Shown: positions 16,513 to 25,428 of the stretch, one piece after another
Layout: each line of letters begins with the position of its first letter
Position numbering within the stretch: the stretch's first letter is position 1
DNA from: Halomicrobium zhouii
GTDB lineage: Archaea > Halobacteriota > Halobacteria > Halobacteriales > Haloarculaceae
DNA length: 64,000 nt
Reading direction: 5' to 3'
NCBI RefSeq assembly: GCF_900114435.1
Contig: NZ_FOZK01000003.1
Location: 1-64,000, forward strand
Translations under genes and position numbers: made by a program
Notes under the pieces: generated by a model
Database searches by the model: none
Told to the model about the DNA's origin: nothing
Seen by the model: only the letters and a program-made list of their open reading frames with translations

Positions 16513-17141
16513 CACTCCCCGGCGAGCGAGAGCCGCAACACCAGCAACGTCTCGAAGGGATGGGACTCCCGGTCGACTTCTGTCGCCGTTAGCCCGTTCG
16601 CCGTCGCGCGTTCCCGGACGGCGTCCGGGTCGGTGAGTGAACTCACGAGGAGGTAGGCGGCGCCGTCGGGGGCCAGCACCCGGTCCAGGTCGTCGAGGAA
16701 CGGGTCGATGGCGGCGCGGCCGTCCTCGCCACCGGAGAGCGCCCTCTCCATCCAGTCGCCCCACTCGTTGTCCGGGTCCGTCGGGAGGTACGGTGGGTTG
16801 AAGGTGACGACGTCGAACGCGCCGTCGCGGAACGGGCCGAGCAGGTCGGCCCGAACCACGGGGAGTCCCCGTTCGGCCGCCTGTTCGCAGGCGGCGGGGT
16901 TCAGGTCCGAGGCGACGACGGTGGCGCCCGCATCGGCGAGCGCGCTGGCGACGTAGCCCGACCCGGTCCCGACGTCGAGCGCGCGGTCGCCCGCGCTCAC
17001 ACGCTCGCGAGCGGCCGTGGCGAGCAAGTGCGAGTCCTCTGCGGGCTGGTAGACGTCGGGCGTCTCGCGGCGGTCGGCGAGTGACGGTCGGTCGCCGCCC
17101 TGTGGTCCCTCTCCGTCCGAATTCTCGTCTCCGTCGCTCAT
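16512..17141 (-). CDS. HemK2/Mtq2-type class I methyltransferase (release-factor glutamine methylation)
   Basis: 209 aa. SAM motif I is ALDVGTGSGYVASAL (residues about 55-69), and the catalytic NPPY motif is FNPPYLPTD (about 113-121), which marks N-methylation of a Gln amide or a nucleobase. Short archaeal proteins of this kind are orthologous to eukaryotic Mtq2/HemK2, which methylates the GGQ glutamine of the class I release factor (aRF1). The first 30 residues form an acidic disordered tail. It follows ksgA by 13 nt in the conserved archaeal L21e-Rpb4-DUF655-KsgA-HemK order, which supports a translation role. Confidence 0.85.
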   Translation of the reverse strand: MSDGDENSDGEGPQGGDRPSLADRRETPDVYQPAEDSHLLATAARERVSAGDRALDVGTGSGYVASALADAGATVVASDLNPAACEQAAERGLPVVRADLLGPFRDGAFDVVTFNPPYLPTDPDNEWGDWMERALSGGEDGRAAIDPFLDDLDRVLAPDGAAYLLVSSLTDPDAVRERATANGLTATEVDRESHPFETLLVLRLSLAGE

Positions 17142-17154
17142 CGTGACAGCGCCA

Positions 17155-18063
17155 TCAGTATCCGCCCGGCTCGCCGACTTCGTAGGCCAGCGACGCCAGG
17201 TCGGCGAAGGTCGCCGGCGGGAGTTCGCCGGCCCGTTTGCTCATCAGCTCCTCGTCGGCGGCCTCGACGACGGCGTCTGGATCCCCCAGCCCAGAGATGT
17301 GGGCAGTGTTCCGGACGGCGTTGCGCATCGTCTTCCGGCGCTGGGTGAAGACGGCCTTCAGGAACTCGAGGAAGAACGCGTCGTCGGGAACGTCGTAGTC
17401 GGGGTCCCGTGGCGTCGTCCGGACGACGGCGCTCTCGACCCGGGGCTTCGGGTCGAAGGCCTCCGCCGGCACTATCTCGACGACCTCCACGTCGGCGTAG
17501 TGCCCAGCGGTGACGGAGAGTCGACCGTAGTCGTCCGTCCCGGGGTCGGCGGCCATCCGCTCGGCGAACTCCTTCTGGAACATCAGGACGAGGGGCTTGC
17601 CCAGCGGTAACAGTCGGAAGGCGATTTCGCTCGACGCGCCGTAGGGGAGGTTCGAGACGGAGACGTCGAACTCGGGGAGCTCGACGTCCAGCGCGTCCCC
17701 CTCCAGGACGGTGAGGTCGCCGGCCTCGATAGCGTCGGCGAACTCCTCGCGGAGGAACTTCGCCAGCTTCCGGTCGCGCTCGACGACAGTGACCTCGTCC
17801 GCGGCCGCGAGCAGTCGGTCCGTTAACGCCCCCGTCCCGGCGCCGATCTCCAGGACGTGGCCGAGGTCCAGGGAGGCCGGATCTACGGGTTCGTCTCCGT
17901 CGTCGCTGTCCGGTACGGCGTAGCCGGGGAGCCGGTCGAGGACGCGGTCGTCGACGAGGAAGTGCTGGTCCTTGTTCGGGTCGCCCCGGACGCCGGCGCG
18001 TCGCCTCAGTCCGTCGGGGTCACGGAACTCGCGGTCGTCCGTGGTTCCGGTTCGGCCGGTCAC
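17155..18063 (-). CDS. ksgA: 16S rRNA (adenine-N6) dimethyltransferase KsgA/RsmA
   Basis: 302 aa. It dimethylates the two adjacent adenines in the 3'-terminal hairpin of 16S rRNA during small-subunit maturation. Motif I is LEIGAGTGALTDRLL (residues about 72-86), preceded by the QHFLVDDRVLDRL substrate region (about 33-45), and motif IV is VSNLPYGASSEIAFRLL (about 135-151), with the NLPY that contacts adenine. The ATG overlaps the DUF655 stop by four bases (ATGA), so the two are translationally coupled. Longer N-terminal reading frames are not needed. Confidence 0.95.
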   Translation of the reverse strand: MTGRTGTTDDREFRDPDGLRRRAGVRGDPNKDQHFLVDDRVLDRLPGYAVPDSDDGDEPVDPASLDLGHVLEIGAGTGALTDRLLAAADEVTVVERDRKLAKFLREEFADAIEAGDLTVLEGDALDVELPEFDVSVSNLPYGASSEIAFRLLPLGKPLVLMFQKEFAERMAADPGTDDYGRLSVTAGHYADVEVVEIVPAEAFDPKPRVESAVVRTTPRDPDYDVPDDAFFLEFLKAVFTQRRKTMRNAVRNTAHISGLGDPDAVVEAADEELMSKRAGELPPATFADLASLAYEVGEPGGY

Positions 18064-18635
18064 TCGTCTTCCTCCTCGCGGCGGGCGAACGTCCGGTACT
18101 TCAGGTCGTCCTCGCGGAGTTCCTCGAGGATCCGCTCGACGAGTACCTCCGCGGGATCGTGGAGGCCGCTGACCCGCGATTCGATGTCGTCGAAGCTACC
18201 GAACGGCTTGCGCTTTCGCTCGTCGAGGATGGTGTTACGGAGCTTCTTCCCGATACCGGGCAGGAGATTCAGCTGGTGGAGCCGCAGGGTGATCGGCTGG
18301 GCGTCGTTGTAGAAGTCGACGAAGCGCTCTTCCTCCTCGTGGACGATGTCGTCGACGGCGTAGTCGAGTTCGGACTGGGCGCCGCCCGAGAGCTCCTCGT
18401 ACTCGATCTCGTGGATCCGGTCGAACGCGTCGCTCTCGATGCCGAGCCGGTCGCCGATGTTGACGCCGGCGTCCTCGGCGACCACGGCCTCGTAGAGGCG
18501 AAAGTCCGCTATCCCCATGGCGTAGGCCAGCGGCTGTTTCTGGTACTGCGGACGGTCGTCGTCGGACTTCCCGTGGGGCAGGAAGTCCAGCAGGACCACC
18601 GTCTCGCCACTGTCGCCCCCCTCGGAATCGTTCAT
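18060..18635 (-). CDS. DUF655 (COG1491) RNA-binding protein
   Basis: 191 aa. An OB-like N-terminal half (VVLLDFLPHGKSDDD, residues about 10-24) is followed by a helix-hairpin-helix segment LLPGIGKKLRNTILDERKRKPFGSFDDI near residues 120-147. DUF655 is an archaeal-only family found next to ksgA and Rpb4 and is presumed to act in rRNA or tRNA handling; its exact job is not established. A minus-strand CATTAAG box near 18658-18664 gives leaderless spacing to the ATG at 18635, so DUF655-ksgA-hemK form an operon separate from Rpb4. Confidence 0.88.
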   Translation of the reverse strand: MNDSEGGDSGETVVLLDFLPHGKSDDDRPQYQKQPLAYAMGIADFRLYEAVVAEDAGVNIGDRLGIESDAFDRIHEIEYEELSGGAQSELDYAVDDIVHEEEERFVDFYNDAQPITLRLHQLNLLPGIGKKLRNTILDERKRKPFGSFDDIESRVSGLHDPAEVLVERILEELREDDLKYRTFARREEEDE

Positions 18636-18739
18636 GGCGGATGGTATGTCTAGAACCCACTTAATGGCGAGGGTCCGGAGTGCGGAGGTTTCGGGGGGAC
18701 GGTACCGTCCGGCGGGAGTAGCGCTCGCTTCGCCGGCAG

Positions 18740-19756
18740 TCAGAAATCGGCGAGCGTGTGCTGGTCGCGTTTCAGGGCTCGACTCTCGACGCCGAACGCC
18801 GCGGTGACGTGTCGCGCGAACTCGTCGGCGAAGCCGTGATGGGTGAAGACCCGTTCCGGGTCGACAGCTTCGACGAGTGCTTCCAGTTCGCCGAAGTCGC
18901 AGTGGTCCGAGAGGGGGAAGGCGACGTCGTACCCCCGCCGGTACCGGTAGGAACTGTCCACGGCCCAGCCCGAGAAGCCAGCGTCGACGGCCTCGGACTC
19001 GCCGACGAGGCCGTCGACGAACCCCCGGCGCTTCTCGTGGGGCGGCACCACGACGGCGTCGCCCGGGCGGAGGTCCACGTCCGCGTCGAGTCGGTCGACC
19101 CCGAACGAGACGTCGCGATGGGTCTCGATCACCCGGTTGACGTCGGCGACGGCGTCGGTGACGAACACTCGGTCCCGGCCGCCCTCGTTCGCCAGCACCT
19201 GGAGTTTCTGCGCTCGCCCGAGGGCGTACCCGTAGAGGAGGACGACCCTGTCCATCGTCTCCCGGAGCCAGTCTCGGATCTCGGCGAACACCTCCTCGGT
19301 GGGCGGCAGCCGGTACTCGGGAGTTCCGTACGTCGTCTCTACGATCAGGTCGTCCGCCGGGCGCGGGTCGAAGCCGTCGAGGAACAGTCGGTCGCGGGTG
19401 CAGACGTCGCCGGTGTAGCAGACCGTGCGGCCGCTCGCTGGGTCGGTGACGTAGGCGGCCCGCGACCCGGCGACGTGGCCGGCGGGCCGGAGGTCGACGT
19501 CGGGATGGCTCCCGGCTTCGAGCGGGTTCGCCAGGTTCCGGCGCTCGGTCGCGAGCGCCGCCGTGAGGGGAGAACAGACGAGCTCCCCGGGGTTCGCGCT
19601 GGTGGTGTGGTCGCCGTGGGCGTGACTCAGGACGGTGACGTCGCCCTCGTCGCTCCCGTCGAAGACGAACGTCTCGCCGTCGGCGAAATCGAGCGTGATG
19701 CCGCGCCCGAGCGACACGTCGAGGGACACGTCCGACGGCAGGCGACGGCCGGGCAT
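18740..19756 (-). CDS. Metallo-beta-lactamase-fold nuclease (archaeal mRNA 3'-end processing/exonuclease type)
   Basis: 338 aa. The metal site is LSHAHGDH (residues about 43-50) plus Asp in CYTGDV (about 118-123) and the late His in PLSDHCDF and THHGF (about 276-310). The protein has a shortened beta-CASP-like region. Haloarchaeal members are annotated as mRNA 3'-end processing factor or DNA-ligase-associated exonuclease relatives; RNA or DNA substrate is not certain. Here it is inserted between rpb4 and the DUF655 gene, which are usually adjacent, hinting at co-regulation with translation and RNA genes. Confidence 0.78.
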   Translation of the reverse strand: MPGRRLPSDVSLDVSLGRGITLDFADGETFVFDGSDEGDVTVLSHAHGDHTTSANPGELVCSPLTAALATERRNLANPLEAGSHPDVDLRPAGHVAGSRAAYVTDPASGRTVCYTGDVCTRDRLFLDGFDPRPADDLIVETTYGTPEYRLPPTEEVFAEIRDWLRETMDRVVLLYGYALGRAQKLQVLANEGGRDRVFVTDAVADVNRVIETHRDVSFGVDRLDADVDLRPGDAVVVPPHEKRRGFVDGLVGESEAVDAGFSGWAVDSSYRYRRGYDVAFPLSDHCDFGELEALVEAVDPERVFTHHGFADEFARHVTAAFGVESRALKRDQHTLADF

Positions 19757-19891
19757 AGGGGTTCCGGACGGCGGTCTCGGGATCGGTCGTGCACCGTCTC
19801 GTTCGGCGGGCCGGGAGCCAGAGCGGGCGACGAGTCGGGAGAATCGGCGACGGTAATCGGACGAACTCCGAGAACTAACGGACGAGACGCC

Positions 19892-20248
19892 TCAGGCGTA
19901 CTGCTTGACGACGTTGAGAATCTCGTCGAGTTCGTCTCCGGACAGGGAGTACCGTTCCTGGGCGAAGACCGCCCGGAGTTCGTCGCGGTCCAGCGGTCGG
20001 AGGTTCGCGATCTTGTAGGCCGTCGCCTCGTCGACCTTCTCCAGTTCCCGGAGCTGGTCGACGAACTCGTCGGCCTCCTCGACGTCGAGTTCGGCGAAGC
20101 GGTTGACGTGCTCGATGGCGCGCGCGAGCTCGTAGCGCATCTCGCGCTCCTCGTCGACCGCGCGGTCGGCCTCGATGTCTTCGAGGATCTCCTTCGTCTC
20201 GGCGAGGGTCAGGTACTCCTCGTCGAGCTTCTTTTTGAAGATGGTCAT
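19892..20248 (-). CDS. rpoF: RNA polymerase subunit Rpb4 (RpoF)
   Basis: 118 aa. The archaeal Rpb4 family is recognised by the N-terminal VTIFKKKLDEEYLT-like start, a coiled middle region and the C-terminal HRDC-like domain (ATAYKIANLRPLDRDELRAVF, residues about 77-97). Rpb4 pairs with Rpb7 (not here) to form the stalk of RNA polymerase, aiding open-complex formation and termination. The gene begins 3 nt after the L21e stop, so the two are co-transcribed, as in most archaea. Confidence 0.92.
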   Translation of the reverse strand: MTIFKKKLDEEYLTLAETKEILEDIEADRAVDEEREMRYELARAIEHVNRFAELDVEEADEFVDQLRELEKVDEATAYKIANLRPLDRDELRAVFAQERYSLSGDELDEILNVVKQYA

Positions 20249-20251
20249 CCC

Positions 20252-20542
20252 TTACTCCTGGTGTCGAAGGTGCGCAGCGGTGACGATGATCGTCTTCTCC
20301 TTGCCGCCGTCGTTGATCTGCACCTTGAAGGCGTCTCCCTGCTTGCCGACGACGGTACCGGTCTGGCCGTCGAAGCGCGGGTGGAATCGACCGTCCGACA
20401 CGGAGGGGTCCGTCTTGAGGTGGACTTTCTCGTCGGTCTCGAACTCCTCGATGGCGCGCTGCGGCGGGCTGGTGCCCCGTTCGCGGGGGGTGTTCTTGAG
20501 CTTGTTCCGGGTTCCTTTCTTGGGTCCGTTCGAACTCGGCAT
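20252..20542 (-). CDS. rpl21e: 50S ribosomal protein L21e
   Basis: 96 aa from the ATG at 20542 ([15 protein letters not shown]). It has the basic N-terminal rRNA-binding tail, the beta-barrel segments [20 protein letters not shown] (residues about 41-60) and [18 protein letters not shown], and the C-terminal HLRHQE. The TATA-like TTTTATTAGG on the minus strand (20566-20575) gives a leaderless start. It heads the L21e-Rpb4 transcript. Confidence 0.96.
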   Translation of the reverse strand: MPSSNGPKKGTRNKLKNTPRERGTSPPQRAIEEFETDEKVHLKTDPSVSDGRFHPRFDGQTGTVVGKQGDAFKVQINDGGKEKTIIVTAAHLRHQE

Positions 20543-20658
20543 TCGTGCGGTTCGCTTGTCCGCTCGCCCTAATAAAACGTCCGTTCCCGTTTTCTCGAAC
20601 GCCGTGTCGCGTCTGTCGTCACTGCTCACGAACTGAACGAACCGAAAGAAGGGACGGC

Positions 20659-20925
20659 CTAGATGCGGCCGACGTTCTCGACGGAGACGGACTCGACGCC
20701 CTCGACCTCGGTGAAGGCCTCCTCGACGGCCTCGGTTCCGCCGGAGTCGTCGGGGACGATGACCGTCGGGAACAGCGCGACGAGGCCGAACGCGACGTCG
20801 TCGCGCTCGAAGCCGTTGATCTTCGCCCCCTCGGAGAGGGCGCCTTCGAGGCGCTCCTGGAGCGCGTCGAGGTCGACGTCGGGACTCTGGGGCATGACCT
20901 TGATCTTGGCTGCGACTTTCCCCAT
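20659..20925 (-). CDS. ef1b: Elongation factor 1-beta (aEF1B)
   Basis: 88 aa from the ATG at 20925 ([18 protein letters not shown]). It is the guanine-nucleotide exchange factor for aEF1A, promoting GDP release after aminoacyl-tRNA delivery. The family pattern is seen in [19 protein letters not shown] (residues about 35-53) and the C-terminal [15 protein letters not shown]. It follows the zinc-finger gene by 2 nt and must be co-transcribed with it. Confidence 0.95.
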   Translation of the reverse strand: MGKVAAKIKVMPQSPDVDLDALQERLEGALSEGAKINGFERDDVAFGLVALFPTVIVPDDSGGTEAVEEAFTEVEGVESVSVENVGRI

Positions 20926-20927
20926 GA

Positions 20928-21107
20928 TCAGGGCCCCCGGAACCCGCAGTCGGGACACTCGTAGAGGTTGCTCTGCTTCCGGCACTTGGCGCAGCGGTAG
21001 ATCTGCTGGCCACAGTCCGGGCACTTGAACGCCGCCGCGTTCGTCCCGGCGATGTTGATGCCACAGGAGACGCACTTTTGCGCCCGCTTTTGCTGGCTCT
21101 CGCTCAT
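20928..21107 (-). CDS. Zinc-finger microprotein, HVO_2753-like
   Basis: 59 aa from the ATG at 21107. Four CxxC knuckles (CVSC, CPDC, CAKC, CPDC) form two zinc sites, and the protein ends CGFRGP. It closely resembles the structurally studied Haloferax microprotein HVO_2753, which is reported to affect motility and biofilm; the identity is from memory. The invariant placement directly before aEF1B suggests a translation-linked role. The TATA-like GTTAAAAG (21131-21137, minus) lies 27 nt upstream, giving a leaderless mRNA. Confidence 0.9.
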   Translation of the reverse strand: MSESQQKRAQKCVSCGINIAGTNAAAFKCPDCGQQIYRCAKCRKQSNLYECPDCGFRGP

Positions 21108-21193
21108 ACCACTCTCTATCGGACCGCCGCTTTTAACGGTTACCAAACCGCGTCGGAGTCGTGCGAGTCGTTGTCTAGGCTCGGCTCACCCGG

Positions 21194-21796
21194 TCAACTC
21201 CCGGGGAGGATGTCGCCGAGCGCGGCGCCGATGCTCATGGGCAAGAGCGCGATGAGACACGTGCTCAGGGCCACCGTCGGATCCGCCCAATCGACGCGTC
21301 CCCAGGCAGACAGCAGCAACACCGACGTAACGAGCGCCGTGCCGAGGACTCCGGCGAGCCGGTGAGGGATAACGCCGAGTATCCGACGCCGGACGCGCAC
21401 GTCCTGGATGTCGGCGACGTAGAGGATGCCGACGACCAGGGCGACGGTGGCGCCGACCGTTCCCGCCAGGAGGACCGGACGCGTCGCGAGGAACTCGCCG
21501 GCCTCGTTGGTCCCGCCCTCGACGGCCATCGGGATGCCGAAGAGGAGCGCGCCGAGGACCGCTTCCGAGAGGTCGGCCCGGTCGAAGCCCCAGACGACGC
21601 GGCCGAACACGGCGTCGTCCTGGGCTTCGGTCGCGGTTCGCATCGCCTCGCGGACTCGCGCGCGCTCGTCGGGGTCGTCGACGAACTCTTCGAGTTCCTC
21701 AAGCTCGTCGAAGAGGTCGCCCATGTCCGGCGACTCCTCGTCCTCGGGCGCTGGCACGTCCCTGTCGGCGCTGCGTCCGGAACGTCGGGAACTCAT
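21194..21796 (-). CDS. DUF2391-type integral membrane protein
   Basis: 200 aa. An acidic cytoplasmic N-terminus of about 70 residues (PDERARVREAMRTATEAQ) is followed by four hydrophobic helices, the first being AVLGALLFGIPMAVEGG (residues about 82-98). That pattern is what I recall for DUF2391 membrane proteins of haloarchaea. Function unknown. The ATG overlaps the stop of the dehydrogenase gene by four bases, so it is translated from the same message. Confidence 0.75.
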   Translation of the reverse strand: MSSRRSGRSADRDVPAPEDEESPDMGDLFDELEELEEFVDDPDERARVREAMRTATEAQDDAVFGRVVWGFDRADLSEAVLGALLFGIPMAVEGGTNEAGEFLATRPVLLAGTVGATVALVVGILYVADIQDVRVRRRILGVIPHRLAGVLGTALVTSVLLLSAWGRVDWADPTVALSTCLIALLPMSIGAALGDILPGS

Positions 21797-22710
21797 CCGT
21801 CGTCCGAGCCCATCGGTCCCCCCGGCTCGGGCGGTGTTCCCGCGTCACTCTCCGGATCGGGACGGCCGCGCACGACGGGGTTCGGGTCGGCGGGGCCGAC
21901 GCGTTCGCCGTTCTCCCACTCGTAGAACCCCTCGCCGGTCGTGACGCCGAGAGAGCCGTCGTTCACCTTCTCGCGGAGCAATCCGGGCGGGTCGAACCGC
22001 CCGCCGAGCCGGTTCGCCAGGTCCTCGAGGGCTTCGAGGACGTTCCCCAGCCCCATCTCGTCGGCCAGCGCGAGCGGACCGGCGGGATGGTCGCGGCCCA
22101 GTTCGAGCGCCCGGTCCACGTCGGGAACGCTGGCGACGCCCTCCTCGACCATGCGGACGGCTTCGACGATCAGCGCCAGATCCAGGCGCGTGCTCGCGAA
22201 CCCCGGGACGTCGCGGACGACCAGCGGCGTGCCGTCGAGGCCCTCGACGAACTCGACCGCGCGCTCGCGGGCCGTCTCGGCGGTCTGGTCGGCGACGACG
22301 ACCTCCACGAGCGACGACTCACCCGGGTCGACGAAGTGGAGGCCCACCGCGCGACCGGGTTTGCGGAGCCCGGCGGCCACGCCGGTCACCGACACCGCGT
22401 CGCCGCTGGTCGCGATCAGCGTCTCGTCGGCGACGGTCTCCTCGACGTCGGCGACGAGTTCCCGTCGCGTCCGCTCGTCACCCTCGGTCGCGTCCACCAC
22501 CACGTCGGCGTCGCCGACCGCGGCGTCGAGGCCTGTCGTCCCGTCGATCGCCGCCAGCGCCTCGTCCCCGTGGCGTTGCTCGATAGCGTCGATGGCGTCC
22601 ATGACGACGTTCGCGTCCCCGTCGTGGAGGCGGACGGCGTGGCCCGCGAGCGCGCACTGGCTCGCGATGGCTCGGCCGTCCCCAGTGGCGCCAAGTACGG
22701 CAACTTCCAT
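21793..22710 (-). CDS. 3-hydroxyacyl-CoA dehydrogenase family protein
   Basis: 305 aa from the ATG at 22710. The N-terminal Rossmann fold begins [21 protein letters not shown], a slightly altered GxGxxG, then [20 protein letters not shown] and [13 protein letters not shown] as in HBDH/FadB dehydrogenases. [15 protein letters not shown] (residues about 130-144) stands where HFFNPxxxMxLVEVI is usual, and the C-terminal domain has [28 protein letters not shown]. It probably oxidises 3-hydroxyacyl-CoA with NAD; the deviations leave room for another substrate. It shares a divergent promoter region with tfb. Confidence 0.82.
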   Translation of the reverse strand: MEVAVLGATGDGRAIASQCALAGHAVRLHDGDANVVMDAIDAIEQRHGDEALAAIDGTTGLDAAVGDADVVVDATEGDERTRRELVADVEETVADETLIATSGDAVSVTGVAAGLRKPGRAVGLHFVDPGESSLVEVVVADQTAETARERAVEFVEGLDGTPLVVRDVPGFASTRLDLALIVEAVRMVEEGVASVPDVDRALELGRDHPAGPLALADEMGLGNVLEALEDLANRLGGRFDPPGLLREKVNDGSLGVTTGEGFYEWENGERVGPADPNPVVRGRPDPESDAGTPPEPGGPMGSDDG

Positions 22711-22734
22711 GCGACGTACCCGGTCGCGTGACCG

Positions 22735-22745
22735 GATAAGCTTTT
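22735..22745 (-). promoter_or_regulatory. TATA box of the hydroxyacyl-CoA dehydrogenase operon
   Basis: AAAGCTTATCC on the minus strand about 28 nt before the ATG at 22710. Confidence 0.55.
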
Positions 22746-22795
22746 GCGACCCGGGCCGCCCGCCCCCGATTCGAGTGGTACCACGCACCAACCAA

Positions 22796-22806
22796 ACATT
22801 TATATG
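22796..22806 (+). promoter_or_regulatory. TATA box of tfb
   Basis: ACATTTATATG, about 34 nt before the tfb ATG at 22835; one of the best TATA matches in the window. Confidence 0.65.
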
Positions 22807-22834
22807 TCTGAAATCGTTCTCCCTAAAAGAACAC

Positions 22835-23788
22835 ATGGAGCGGCCCACGCGCACGCGCGAGCAGGAGGGGACGCAGGAGCAGGAAACAGAGGAGTCCCAG
22901 CGTACCTGTCCGGAGTGTGATTCGACGGAGATCACCTCTGACGGGAGCGGGGAGCTCATTTGCGAGGACTGTGGCCTGGTCATCGAGGACGAGAACATCG
23001 ACCGCGGGCCGGAGTGGCGCGCGTTCAACCACTCGGAACGGCAGAGCAAGTCCCGCGTCGGTGCACCGACGACGCAGACGATGCACGACAAAGGGCTGAC
23101 GACGACGATCGACTGGAAGGACAAGGACGCCTACGGTCGGTCGATCTCCTCGAAGAAACGATCGCAGATGCACCGCCTGCGCAAGTGGCAGGAACGCATT
23201 CGAACCAAGGACGCGGGCGAGCGCAACCTCCAGTTCGCGCTCTCCGAGATCGACCGGATGGCCAGTGCGCTCGGCGTTCCGCGCTCTGTCCGCGAGGTCG
23301 CCTCGGTCATCTACCGACGGGCGCTCAACGAGGACCTCATTCGCGGACGTTCGATCGAGGGCGTCGCGACCTCGTGTCTCTACGCCGCCTGCCGCCAGGA
23401 AGGCATCCCGCGCTCGCTCGAGGAGGTCTCGGACGTCTCCCGCGTCGAGCAAAAGGAGATCGGCCGGACGTATCGATACGTCGCCCAGGAACTCAAGCTC
23501 AAGATGGAGCCGGTCGACCCCAAGCAGTACGTCCCCCGCTTCGCCAGCGAACTCGAACTCTCCGAGGAAGTCCAGTCCAAGGCCAACGAGATCATCGACG
23601 TCACCGCCGAGCAGGGGCTGCTGTCGGGCAAATCCCCGACCGGCTACGCCGCCGCGGCCATCTACGCCGCCTCGCTGCTCTGCAACGAGAAGAAGACCCA
23701 GCGCGAGGTCGCCGACGTCGCCCAGGTCACCGAAGTCACGATTCGGAACCGGTATCAGGAGCAGATCGAAGCGATGGGAATTCACTAG
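22835..23788 (+). CDS. tfb: Transcription initiation factor TFB
   Basis: 317 aa from the ATG at 22835. It bridges TBP-DNA and RNA polymerase at promoters. The N-terminal zinc ribbon is CPECDST with CEDCGL (residues about 27-50), followed by the B-finger [21 protein letters not shown]. Two cyclin repeats follow: [21 protein letters not shown] (about 144-164) and the second near residue 240 with [20 protein letters not shown]. Haloarchaea carry several TFB paralogues; this one is full-length with all four cysteines. A longer upstream reading frame antisense to the dehydrogenase is rejected. Confidence 0.96.
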   Translation: MERPTRTREQEGTQEQETEESQRTCPECDSTEITSDGSGELICEDCGLVIEDENIDRGPEWRAFNHSERQSKSRVGAPTTQTMHDKGLTTTIDWKDKDAYGRSISSKKRSQMHRLRKWQERIRTKDAGERNLQFALSEIDRMASALGVPRSVREVASVIYRRALNEDLIRGRSIEGVATSCLYAACRQEGIPRSLEEVSDVSRVEQKEIGRTYRYVAQELKLKMEPVDPKQYVPRFASELELSEEVQSKANEIIDVTAEQGLLSGKSPTGYAAAAIYAASLLCNEKKTQREVADVAQVTEVTIRNRYQEQIEAMGIH

Positions 23789-23815
23789 TCGGCCTGGTTG
23801 ACTAGTTTCCTTTTT
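23784..23815 (+). terminator. Terminator overlapping the tfb stop codon
   Basis: ACTAGTC (23784-23790) pairs perfectly with GACTAGT (23800-23806) around a 9-nt loop and runs into TTTCCTTTTT. The left arm includes the tfb stop codon, so translation to the end would cover half the stem. Confidence 0.65.
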
Positions 23816-23913
23816 CAGCCGTTCTCACGCGACCAGCGACTGCAGTCGTTCTCGGGCGCGATACTCACCGCAACAGTCATGGCGGGGGCCAGTCGATACG
23901 CAGGAACGAATCG

Positions 23914-25428
23914 ATGACCGAGGACGCCGCTCCCGGCCGCGACGAGCCAATCGCGTCGTTACTTGCGGTGTTCGACGACCCGGCTTCGGGCCGGCGTCGG
24001 CTCCCCGGGCTCGTCGGGAAACTCGACGCCGAGGACGAGTCGGTCCGGGTCGGCGCCGCGTGGGCCATCTGTCACGTCGCGGCTCACCTCCCGGACACGG
24101 CCGCCTACCTGACGCGTCGTCTCGCCGACCGAATCGACGACGAGGAGCCGTCTCTCGAGGCCGAACTGGCGTTCGACTACGTCGCGGCGCGGTACCCGGA
24201 CGCCGTCGCCGAGGAACTTGCCGCGATGGAGACCGAAGCCGAGAGCCGACCGCGGTACTGGCCGGTCGAGGGGAGCCTGGCGAGGGCGAACTACCATCGG
24301 CCGGCCGTCGGCGAGCGAGACGTCGGGCGGACGCGGCTCGCGGGCGAGGGGAACTCGTCCGGGCCACAGCGCGTCTACACCCACGACGGGTCGTCCCACG
24401 ACCGACTGCGACGGGGGACCGATGGTGCGACCGATGATGCGATGGACGAAGACGAGGCCGACGGCGGCGACAACGTGTCCAGCGATAGTCCAGACGCGAA
24501 GTCGGATAGTCCAGATGCGGGGTCGGCGTCTGCGAACGATAGCGACGGACAGACGGTCGACGACCCTGGCTGGCAGCCCGCGGACGAGATTCCGTCCATC
24601 GTCGCCGACAGCCGCTTCGACCAGCTAACGGTCCTCGCGAAACGTCGTCGGGGCCGGTACGCCGACGTCTACCGGACGCTGGGGGTCGTCGACGGCGAGC
24701 AGTTACCCGTCGGCCTGTCCCTCTATCACCGACCGTCGCAGGGAGTCGACGCGTTTGCGGCGGCCATCGACGAGCGACTCGCCCGGTGGGCCGGCGTCGA
24801 CGACCACGACAACGTCGTCGCCGTCTACGACTGGGGCCGCGACCCGCGACCGTGGGCGGCCACGGAGTACATGGGTTTCAGTCTGGCCGACCGCGACCGA
24901 CTGGACTGCTCCGAGGCGCTCTTCAACGCCCGCGGACTCGCGGCCGCCGTCACCCACCTCCACGAGAACGGCGTCGTCCACGGTGGCATCGACCCCGGGA
25001 ACGTCGTCTACTCCGGCAACGTCATCGACGAGGACGAGGTCCAGCCGCCGCTGCTGGACGACGTCGGGCTGCTCCACGTCGTGCGAAACTACTTCGATCC
25101 GACCTCGCGGCTGGACCCGCGCTACGCCGCGCCGGAGTACTTCGACCGGGGCTTCGGGCGAATCGACCACGCCACCGACGTCTACCACCTCGGCGCACTG
25201 GTGTACCTGCTGTTCACCGGGGACCCGCCCTACGACGGTGAGTACGGACGAATCAGGGACCGCGTCCTGTCGGACCCACCGCCGCGGCCGAGCGACGTCG
25301 CCGACGTGCCCGAGGGACTCGACGACGTGGTGACGAAGGCCATGGCGCGCCAGAAACTGCAGCGCTACGAGGCGGTCACGCACATGGAACAGGAGTTACG
25401 CCGGATTGAGACGGAGGACGAGGCGTGA
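23914..25428 (+). CDS. HEAT-like plus degenerate protein-kinase domain (predicted pseudokinase)
   Basis: 504 aa. Residues 1-120 look like two or three HEAT-type helical repeats (VGAAWAICHVAAHLPD). Residues 150-235 form an acidic Ser/Asp-rich linker. From about 240 an Hanks-type kinase fold is recognisable: RGRYADVYRT in place of the glycine loop, RYAAPEYF (APE motif) and DVYHLGALVYLLFTG. Key residues are missing: the catalytic loop HRDxxxxN reads HGGIDPGN (356-363), so the base Asp is Gly, and no beta-3 Lys is seen in PVGLSLYHR. DVG stands for DFG. It is therefore probably a non-catalytic, ligand- or partner-sensing protein. Its stop overlaps the start of the next, membrane-protein gene. Confidence 0.8.
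   Translation: MTEDAAPGRDEPIASLLAVFDDPASGRRRLPGLVGKLDAEDESVRVGAAWAICHVAAHLPDTAAYLTRRLADRIDDEEPSLEAELAFDYVAARYPDAVAEELAAMETEAESRPRYWPVEGSLARANYHRPAVGERDVGRTRLAGEGNSSGPQRVYTHDGSSHDRLRRGTDGATDDAMDEDEADGGDNVSSDSPDAKSDSPDAGSASANDSDGQTVDDPGWQPADEIPSIVADSRFDQLTVLAKRRRGRYADVYRTLGVVDGEQLPVGLSLYHRPSQGVDAFAAAIDERLARWAGVDDHDNVVAVYDWGRDPRPWAATEYMGFSLADRDRLDCSEALFNARGLAAAVTHLHENGVVHGGIDPGNVVYSGNVIDEDEVQPPLLDDVGLLHVVRNYFDPTSRLDPRYAAPEYFDRGFGRIDHATDVYHLGALVYLLFTGDPPYDGEYGRIRDRVLSDPPPRPSDVADVPEGLDDVVTKAMARQKLQRYEAVTHMEQELRRIETEDEA

Noticed and set aside
21941-22834. In-frame upstream extension of tfb by about 300 codons
   Set aside because: It runs antisense through the hydroxyacyl-CoA dehydrogenase and crosses a strong TATA box; the TFB family starts at the zinc ribbon near 22835.
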